The translations under genes were made by a program, and so were the position numbers. The notes beneath the pieces are model-generated. The model was not told where the DNA came from and did not search any database. It saw nothing but the letters and a program-made list of their open reading frames with translations. Positions 58,201 through 64,000 of a DNA stretch of 64,000 nucleotides are shown piece after piece (position 1 is the stretch's first letter; each line of letters begins with the position of its first letter). Source of the stretch: Athripsodes cinereus (lineage: Eukaryota > Arthropoda > Insecta > Trichoptera > Leptoceridae); the NCBI GenBank assembly GCA_947579605.1, contig OX388318.1, positions 3,906,001 to 3,970,000 on the forward strand, read 5' to 3'.

Positions 58201-58657
58201 TCTTCTTATGACCCTAAAGTATCTCTCCAAAGCATGGGATATGTGGTTAACAGACTTTCCTTTATTAAACACGATTAATAGAAATACGATTCTTTTTAAA
58301 TGTTTATATTTTTGTTTTTTGCTAAAAATTAACAAATATGAAATGATGGGTACGTAATTGCTGGATTTTAGATGTTGAATGTCTTATACATCATGTTTTA
58401 CCAACTCCTGCCTTTAACATAACACTAGGAAATTAAGAAAAAAATTAGGAAACCTATTCTTTTGAAAGGGCTCCACTGAAAGATGTGCCAAGTTATTTCT
58501 TTTGTTTGAAGGCTTATGAATGATTTACACGAAACGATGAACGACACAACATACAAACATCTCAATGAATCAATCGGGAGGAATCACAGTGGCTCTGACT
58601 ATCAGAAGATGTATCTGGAAAGTTCTGAGAAACAATGTAAGAAGATGCTGAATGCTG
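55244..58657 (+). CDS. DC-STAMP-domain protein (DCST/sneaky family), N-terminal exons
   Basis: Four exons join in phase: 55244-55382, 56700-56819, 57447-57627, 58512-58657 (586 nt, 195 codons plus one base). The donor at 58657/58658 (G|GTAGGT) shows the gene continues beyond the window. The start follows an in-frame TGA eight codons upstream. Two hydrophobic segments (VLIFLLCGGLIGCAFYFLTI and ISDT-region ILAVSFCCITGAISFA) precede SRQARCITALFLPYTLSTKG and a third segment ending LLAGPIHNI. The S-R-x-x-R-C, L-P and G-P-x-x-N pattern is that of DCST1/2 and fly sneaky, multi-pass proteins required in sperm for fertilisation. The following stretch (ALENEALNLDQNATPEK, MNDLHETMNDTTYKHL) is hydrophilic, as expected for the loop. 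The C-terminal DC-STAMP domain itself is outside the window, so family assignment rests on the N-terminal part. Confidence 0.65.
56451..56623. mobile_element. foldback element (hairpin family, copy 4) in the first DCST intron
   Basis: The arms AATTAATTATAAATAAAACA and TGACTTTTTATTGGATACGA pair with complements ending at 56623. The apex contains CTCATCATCAGGCTGG. The right flank CAACATGAATTTCCACCAAG parallels AAATGAACTTTCACAAAG beside copies 1 and 3. Confidence 0.8.
57137..57168 (-). mobile_element. retroelement 3'-end fragment (GCCTCGATACAGGGC family), inverted
   Basis: GTAGCCTCCCTAGGTTGCCC then TGTATTGAGGC is the complement of the block at 11115 and 17395. It lies in the second DCST intron. 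Confidence 0.6.
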
Positions 58658-59251
58658 GTAGGTGTATTTCAAATATATGGACACTAATAAATTTATGAAC
58701 ATATGGGTAACAGTTGAATTTGTAACCTTTTCAATAGAATCAATACTGTGTCTTCTAAAGTGGTCTTGTCAGTAGTCTCAAACCTTTTTATCACTGCTAA
58801 CCGGTCAACGTTTGATCATTTTTACACCGTCCGCTGAGGTTTACAAGGAAAAAATGAAACTGAAGACTTTTTTTAAGATCTCGGATTTACTGAATTTTAT
58901 GATTTCCCTTATACTCTAAATTTAAAAAAAAAAAAAGGTACAGGGATTTGACACACATCATGATCTCCTCAGATTTGTTAAGGAATATTTTATTGGAGAC
59001 CATAGCTCTACTACGTGGCGCGCTGGTGCGGAGCGGTTGTGTTTTTCGTTGCAGTCTCGCTGTGTTGATAAGTTTCTTTCATTTATTATTTACTAATTTT
59101 GAACATTTTTTAGTTTTCGGCCTAGGGCCGGTTTTTCAATTTTGTTTTCTCGATACTAAAGACTTTAGTTTGTTATCTTAGTATATCCGTATTTAATATT
59201 TGTTTTTTTTTTAATTTTATTATTTTAAGGTATTTGCCTTACTAGAGAAGG

Positions 59252-60364
59252 ATGGACTGCCATCCTTCTCAACCCATTCCCCCCCTCCCTGACCCTCCAG
59301 ATTCAAAGAAAAGAAAATTCGTTGAGGAAAAAATGGAGGAGTCCTTGTCACCACCACATGACAAGCCATCGAATCTTCCGCCTTCGATTCTAAATCCAAG
59401 TACTCCTCCACCATCCATCTCACTTAAAACTAACACAGTCAGAGAACACTTTTACTCGACAAAATCTTGTGGGCCATTCACAGTGTTCACTCAAAAAAGT
59501 GAACAAGGAAATCACGTTTTCCCTTTTGAATTTGGGAAATTTCTTTACCAAAAAAAGATTCAAAACATAGTGAATGGTTCAGTCAGGGCTGAGGGGAGAT
59601 TCAGAATATCCCTAGAATTTTCAACCGCGACAGCGGCGAATTCCTTCATAAAAAACATTTTTCTATTGTCAAACTCCGTTTATAAAGCATATGTTCCAAC
59701 ATACAATGTAACACGGATGGGTCTTATTAGGGGTGTCCCCCAAGATGTCACGGAAGAAGAGATAATCTCCTCAATCATCGAAAGCAATCCAGATGTGGAA
59801 AATATTGTCAAAGTCAGGAGACTAAATTACAAGGACAAATCATCGGGAACAGCGGTGTGGAAACCATCTAGGAGCATCGTGGTTACCTTTGAAGGGCAAT
59901 TTCTTCCGTCACGCATATATATGTTTTACAATTCGTTCAACGTTGAAACCTACTTCTTCCCGACCATTCAGTGTTTTGCTTGTTGCAAATTCGGCCATAC
60001 AAAAACAAATTGCAGATCTGTACCTAAATGCTACAATTGTGGGGAGAACCACCCTGCTGAAGAATGCCCAGCATCTGATCCAAAATGTTTTAACTGTAAG
60101 GGGGCACACAAGGCAATCAGCCTTACATGTCCAGAATACTCCCGCCAAAAGGCAATTAAAAATACAATGGCTTCTGCTAATGTGTCATACATACAAGCAT
60201 CAAAACGGCACCCATCAGCTAAAACGTCATATGCGGATGTGGTAGCATCCACTTCAACTTCATCAACTAAATATATTTCCATTGCAAAATCTTCTTCCAA
60301 AAGCCCAAAGCCTCACTCACCTACAGGATATGATCGAGCAAAACATAACTCCTTACTTATATAG
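59252..60364 (+). CDS. LINE ORF1 (nucleic-acid-binding protein), truncated by insertion
   Basis: 370 codons from ATG to a TAG made by the first base of the nested element. After a Pro/Ser-rich N-terminus comes an RRM-like region (about residues 140-225, GLIRGVPQDVTEEEIISSI) and three Cys-rich knuckles: CFACCKFGHTKTNC, CYNCGENHPAEEC and CFNCKGAHKAISLTC, then a basic Ser-rich tail. This arrangement is standard for ORF1 of jockey and I elements, which coats the RNA for target-primed reverse transcription. Overlapping ORFs at 59889-60300 in other frames are shadows. The native C-terminus lies beyond the insertion, at 61339-61608. Confidence 0.9.
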   Translation: MDCHPSQPIPPLPDPPDSKKRKFVEEKMEESLSPPHDKPSNLPPSILNPSTPPPSISLKTNTVREHFYSTKSCGPFTVFTQKSEQGNHVFPFEFGKFLYQKKIQNIVNGSVRAEGRFRISLEFSTATAANSFIKNIFLLSNSVYKAYVPTYNVTRMGLIRGVPQDVTEEEIISSIIESNPDVENIVKVRRLNYKDKSSGTAVWKPSRSIVVTFEGQFLPSRIYMFYNSFNVETYFFPTIQCFACCKFGHTKTNCRSVPKCYNCGENHPAEECPASDPKCFNCKGAHKAISLTCPEYSRQKAIKNTMASANVSYIQASKRHPSAKTSYADVVASTSTSSTKYISIAKSSSKSPKPHSPTGYDRAKHNSLLI

Positions 60365-61337
60365 GGGGAAGTCCTACAGTACCGGCCGGCACCCAGTACC
60401 GGCCAGTTGCAATTTACGAAATTCTACAATGAATAGCGCTGAGACAGTTATGTCAAATCAAATAATACGTTTTCACAAGAATATGCCTCGCTCAGCGGCG
60501 AGATATTTCCACAAGCTTCCTGTCAGTGCTAAAATTTGTGTTAAATATAGTGGACATGCGACGCACGATTAAAGTTCTGTGAGTGATTGCTATAGTTTTG
60601 AAGACGAATTCTAAAGAAGTCAAACTTGGTATGTATTGACTGTTTATATAGCTATTATAAAATATATTGAAAATCTATTATTATCCGCATAGTCTTATGC
60701 TATGTTGAAATAATATTTTACCCCGTTTCCTACAGTACCGGCCACAAAATTGTCCCCCAGTACCGGCCACTATTTAAATTAATGTTTGTGTAATTTATTT
60801 TGCTTATAGATACACCAAGATGCTTGGCATTGAAAACAATGGTGAGATGAAGAAAAAAGGGCACCTGGGATCCTGAAAATATGCGAAAAGCCGTGGAAAA
60901 GGTACTGAGTAATAAAATGAGTGCGGCGCGTCAGGCCGCAGATCGTTATCATGTACCAAGAACAACATTGAATGATAGAATTAATGGAATTAAACGAAGA
61001 GGATTGGATACAATGCGGAAACGGCAATGCTGGGGTCCATGAAGCTTGTGCAAACGTATCAGAGCTATCAAATCAATATTTGCGATTATTGCCTTGAATA
61101 AATGTTGAAATTTTTGCTGGCCGGTACTGGAGGCCAATTTTTTTGAAGTTGATTTTTCTATGTCTTGTAATTTTGTTAATAAAGTTGATTATTTATAAAT
61201 ATATCGATATTTTATTGTTTTTATTTATAGTACAAGAGTTCCTTTACACATATCACTGGGTATTTTGCATGTAACCGAGAGGATTTTTATTTTATTATAA
61301 ATACACCTTAGGGTGTCGGTACTATAGGACTTCCCCC
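60364..61337. mobile_element. nested pogo/Tc1-mariner-like DNA transposon, non-autonomous, TA duplication
   Basis: The ends are inverted: GGGGGAAGTCCTACAGTACC on the left and GGTACTATAGGACTTCCCCC on the right. TA lies on both sides (60362-60363, 61338-61339). The 974-bp interior contains CAGTACCGGCC at 60377, 60394, 60733 and 60758 and its complement at 61119, plus a psq-like helix-turn-helix reading frame. TA duplication and a psq-type domain point to the pogo branch; no DDE catalytic domain is present, so it could not move on its own. Confidence 0.85.
60851..61042 (+). pseudogene. psq-type helix-turn-helix fragment of a pogo-like transposase
   Basis: 63 codons, bounded upstream by TGA (60848-60850) and ending in TGA (61040-61042), read RKKGTWDPENMRKAVEKVL, SNKMSAARQAADRYHVPRTT and LNDRINGIKRRGLDT. 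The pattern (W-x-x-E-x-M-x-x-A, then S-A-R-x-A-A-x-x-Y-x-V-P-R-x-T-L) is the pipsqueak-like DNA-binding motif that opens pogo/Tigger transposases. The only ATG early in the frame is at 60891. The CENP-B-like and DDE parts are absent, so the rest of the transposase has been deleted. Confidence 0.75.
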
Positions 61338-61338
61338 T

Positions 61339-61608
61339 ACTAATGGTTCTCCCACATCCAATACTCCTGATGGTTGCGCCATTACTGAAAATCAAATTCC
61401 AACTGACTCTAACATCATTGAACAGCTCAAATTAAGTTTGACTTCCGATAATAATAACTTCCTTTTCTCATTGCTTTCAATTATAATAGATGCAATATCC
61501 CCACAAAAAGAAAAACCGTCCAACGCTGCCAATATTATTTCTCTCCTAAAAACTTTACTCACCGAAAATGGCCTGTATACAGAATCCAAAAAATCTTCCA
61601 ACAACTAA
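61339..61608 (+). pseudogene. LINE ORF1 C-terminal part, separated by the nested element
   Basis: The frame starting ACT at 61339 runs 89 codons (TNGSPTSNTPDGCAITEN, DSNIIEQLKLSL, NNFLFSLLSIIIDAIS) to TAA at 61606-61608. Asn/Ser-rich and acidic, it fits an ORF1 tail. It overlaps the ORF2 start by 41 nt in a different frame, the usual ORF1/ORF2 junction. Simple removal of the nested element plus one TA does not rejoin it with the upstream ORF1 frame. Confidence 0.6.
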
Positions 61609-64000
61609 ACGCGCTGAATTTACAATCCTACAATGGAACTGCCGTAGTGCGGTGTCAAATAGAGACGATTTAATATTGCTACTCAAAACTCACAAAATCG
61701 ACCTTGCGTGCTTGTCTGAAACCTGGTATTCTCACGATTCTTTCGTTTCCTTTCCAGGATACAATTGCTATAGAGATGATCGTTCTGATGGTAGAGGTGG
61801 TTCTGCTCTTTTAGTAAGAAATTCTCTACCATCTAAACAAATATTACTCCCTTCTCACCCAAAAATTCAAATAGTTGCTGTTTCAATATTTGATATATCT
61901 TTTGTATCAGTTTATGCCCCTCCTAGAACACAGTTCGAGTCTGTTTTTTGGACAGATGTCACTTCCAAGCTCCAGGGATCGTATATGATTCTCGGAGATC
62001 TTAATGCTCACTCTTCTTCTTGGGGCTGCCATCTTTCTGACACAGCAGGAAAAGCAGTTCTCAATTTTGTGGACAGTATGAACCTATGCATTCTCAATAA
62101 TGGTGATCCCACGAGATTCTCTTCTTCACAACAAAATCAGAGTGCAGTAGATATTTCGATCTGCACAGGAGACATAGCTTCATCAACTACTTGGACCATA
62201 TTAGATGATCCTCATTCTAGTGATCACTTTCCTATCATTATAGACATACGAAATGGAAATAAACGTTCATCTCAATATCAGTCTAAAACAAGGTTTAACA
62301 CCAGAAAAGCCAACTGGGAGAGTTTCAGGGAACAGTTGATGCTTGGTGTGGGAAGGCTGGAGGCCCAGGAATTTGAGGGAGATACCGATGGGTATGCAGT
62401 GATGGTTTCTAAGATTGTAACAGACGCGGCAAATGTAGCAATTCCTACGTCAACCCCACGAAAATCTTTTACATACTCTCCCCCCTGGTGGGATAACGAG
62501 TGCACACAGGCGGTTCATTTAAGGTCTCAAGCTGTTAAAATTTTCAAAAAAAACATGTCACTAGAAAATTTTCTGAATGTCCGCAGTGTGCAGGCACGCA
62601 CAAAGAAACTTCTGAGAAGGAAAAAAAGAAAGGGTTGGGTCGAATTTTGCAATTCTCTTTCACCAGATACTCAAACTTCGGAAGTTTGGGATTCAGTCCG
62701 AAAATTTAAAGGTTCGTTTACCCTCAGACCAAATAAGTCTGATCTCTCTTGGATGGAAAGTTTTATTGACCAACAGGCACCTCCATATGTCCCAGTCCAC
62801 CAGGAGCTTGAAAAAAGACCTGGAATGCAGTCTCAAACATGTTGCCTCACTGTTCCTTTTTCTGTTGAAGAGCTGTCTATCTCCATAAATTCAACAAAAG
62901 ATTCTGCACCTGGGCCAGATTCCATTCCATATTCGTTTTTTCAAAATTTTCCACAACAATTTTTGCTTAAACTATTAACTTTGTATAATCAAATTTTAAA
63001 GTCGGGAAAAATTCCAGATAGCTGGAAAAAACAAGCGATTGTCGCAATTTTGAAGCCTGGAAAGGATCCATCATTGAGTTCATCATATCGACCCATTGCT
63101 TTGTCATGCTGCTTCTTGAAAATTTTGGAACGCATGATTAAATACAGAGTGGAAAGATTTCTGGAAAGTAATGACTTACTCCCACCATGGCAGTTTGGCT
63201 TCAGAAAGGGTAGATCATGCATTGATAGCTTGAGCATTTTAGTTACCGATATTCAGATAGCGAGAACAAATAAAAATGACCTGATTGCTTGTTTTCTGGA
63301 TATCTCCAGTGCATACGATAGTGTCATCCTTCCCATCTTACACGATAAACTAAGTTCTATCGGAGTCCCAGACTTGTTATGTTGTCTTATTTTTAATATA
63401 ATGTGTGAAAGGAGCCTAATCTTTGAATCGGCAAATGGTCTGGTGGAAAGAAGGGCTTACAGAGGCCTCCCACAGGGATCAGTTTTGAGTCCCCTCCTAT
63501 TTAATGTGTACACTCTGGATATTCGAACATCCATCCACTCGTCCTGCAATATACTTCAATATGCGGATGACTTTGTCTTATATAGTTCTCATAATTCGAT
63601 GTGTCGTGCGGTTGAGAATTTGGAGACATGTCTCCATGCCATCAATAACTGGTTGGAAATGCATGGCTTGTCTCTTTCTCCTACGAAGAGCCAAACAGTT
63701 GTTTTCTCTAATAAACACAAATCTCCTGGTTGCCAAATAAGCTGCAATAATACTCCAATTCCAATGAAGGATTCAGTCAAATTTTTAGGCATGACACTTC
63801 ACCGCAAACTTTCATGGAACCTGCATATTGAAAATGTTATTTCAAAATGTGAAAAAAACATAAATATCCTAAGAGCTGTAACTAGAGTCTGGTGGGGTGC
63901 TCACCCTTCTACCTTGAGAACCTTATACTTTGCTCTAATTCGCTGTCATCTTGAATACGGGAGCTTTTTAATGGATCCTCTTCCAAACTATCTGTCCTTG
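61568..64000 (+). CDS. LINE ORF2: endonuclease and reverse transcriptase, open at window edge
   Basis: From ATG at 61568 the frame is open for 811 codons to the last base. An apurinic-type endonuclease comes first (ILQWNCRSAVSNRDDL, LSETWY, VYAPPR, ILGDLNAHSSSWG, SSDHFPI, up to about residue 225). A reverse transcriptase follows: APGPDSIPYSFF, SSYRPIALSCC, QFGFRKGRSCIDS, CFLDISSAYDSV, GLPQGSVLSPLLFN, catalytic LQYADDFVLYS (YADD at 63560-63571) and VKFLGMTLHRKLSW. All catalytic signatures look intact. It nicks target DNA and copies the element's RNA at the nick. The end of ORF2 and the poly(A) tail lie outside the window; an RNase H domain cannot be judged. Confidence 0.95.
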   Translation, partial: MACIQNPKNLPTTKRAEFTILQWNCRSAVSNRDDLILLLKTHKIDLACLSETWYSHDSFVSFPGYNCYRDDRSDGRGGSALLVRNSLPSKQILLPSHPKIQIVAVSIFDISFVSVYAPPRTQFESVFWTDVTSKLQGSYMILGDLNAHSSSWGCHLSDTAGKAVLNFVDSMNLCILNNGDPTRFSSSQQNQSAVDISICTGDIASSTTWTILDDPHSSDHFPIIIDIRNGNKRSSQYQSKTRFNTRKANWESFREQLMLGVGRLEAQEFEGDTDGYAVMVSKIVTDAANVAIPTSTPRKSFTYSPPWWDNECTQAVHLRSQAVKIFKKNMSLENFLNVRSVQARTKKLLRRKKRKGWVEFCNSLSPDTQTSEVWDSVRKFKGSFTLRPNKSDLSWMESFIDQQAPPYVPVHQELEKRPGMQSQTCCLTVPFSVEELSISINSTKDSAPGPDSIPYSFFQNFPQQFLLKLLTLYNQILKSGKIPDSWKKQAIVAILKPGKDPSLSSSYRPIALSCCFLKILERMIKYRVERFLESNDLLPPWQFGFRKGRSCIDSLSILVTDIQIARTNKNDLIACFLDISSAYDSVILPILHDKLSSIGVPDLLCCLIFNIMCERSLIFESANGLVERRAYRGLPQGSVLSPLLFNVYTLDIRTSIHSSCNILQYADDFVLYSSHNSMCRAVENLETCLHAINNWLEMHGLSLSPTKSQTVVFSNKHKSPGCQISCNNTPIPMKDSVKFLGMTLHRKLSWNLHIENVISKCEKNINILRAVTRVWWGAHPSTLRTLYFALIRCHLEYGSFLMDPLPNYLSL

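Larger units (their letters stand above)
58985..64000 (+). mobile_element. jockey/I-like non-LTR retrotransposon (LINE), 3' end beyond the window
   Basis: A 5' region from about 58985 (GGCGCGCTGGTGCGGAGCGG, markedly GC-richer than its surroundings) leads into ORF1 at 59252 and ORF2 at 61568. The element is plus-oriented after exon 4 of the DCST gene and is probably intronic. Its exact 5' end and target duplication cannot be fixed because the right end is outside the window. ORF2 is uninterrupted over 2.4 kb, suggesting recent arrival; a nested DNA transposon splits ORF1. Confidence 0.85.

Noticed and set aside
59889..60300. Alternative-frame ORFs within LINE ORF1
   Set aside because: The zinc-knuckle frame explains the region; the other frames are by-products.

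Overview
The window looks like nuclear DNA of a moth or butterfly (Lepidoptera). It is strongly AT-rich, carries spliced genes with GT-AG introns of roughly 0.5-2 kb, and is packed with tRNA-derived SINEs, non-LTR retrotransposon pieces and short inverted-repeat elements typical of lepidopteran genomes. The species cannot be named from sequence alone. No prokaryotic operon, CRISPR array or phage-like system is present.

Three host genes are supported by exon-by-exon reading. (1) A Rab23 small GTPase on the minus strand, exons between 12209 and 7132; its short start-codon exon was not found. (2) A complete USP14 proteasome-associated deubiquitinase on the plus strand, eight coding exons at 47149-53989 giving 526 residues. 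(3) The first four exons of a DC-STAMP-domain membrane protein (DCST/sneaky family) on the plus strand at 55244-58657, which runs off the right edge. A possible signal-peptide exon of a secreted protein lies on the minus strand at 188-261.

Layout: 1-7100 is intergenic, with a PIF/Harbinger-like element, a 107-bp tandem repeat, hairpins and MITEs. 7132-12209 is Rab23, whose introns hold several MITEs, an antisense LINE fragment and a degenerate 21-bp repeat. 12.2-47.1 kb is a 35-kb gene desert made of retrotransposon relics, SINEs, hAT and Harbinger MITEs, foldback elements and a 70-bp minisatellite. 47.1-54.0 kb is USP14. 54.2-54.6 kb is a hAT-type element with a perfect 8-bp target duplication. 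55.2-58.7 kb is the DCST gene. 59.0-64.0 kb is a jockey/I-like non-LTR retrotransposon, sitting where the next DCST intron should be. Its ORF2 (endonuclease plus reverse transcriptase) is open to the window edge, and its ORF1 is split by a nested 974-bp pogo-like DNA element.

The most notable signals are: the nested pogo-in-LINE insertion with its repeated CAGTACCGGCC motif and a lone psq-type helix-turn-helix reading frame; a foldback family sharing apex and flank motifs across four loci; an internal cassette shared by MITEs with different ends; and many insertions with exact target-site duplications. The three host genes show no sign of a shared pathway.
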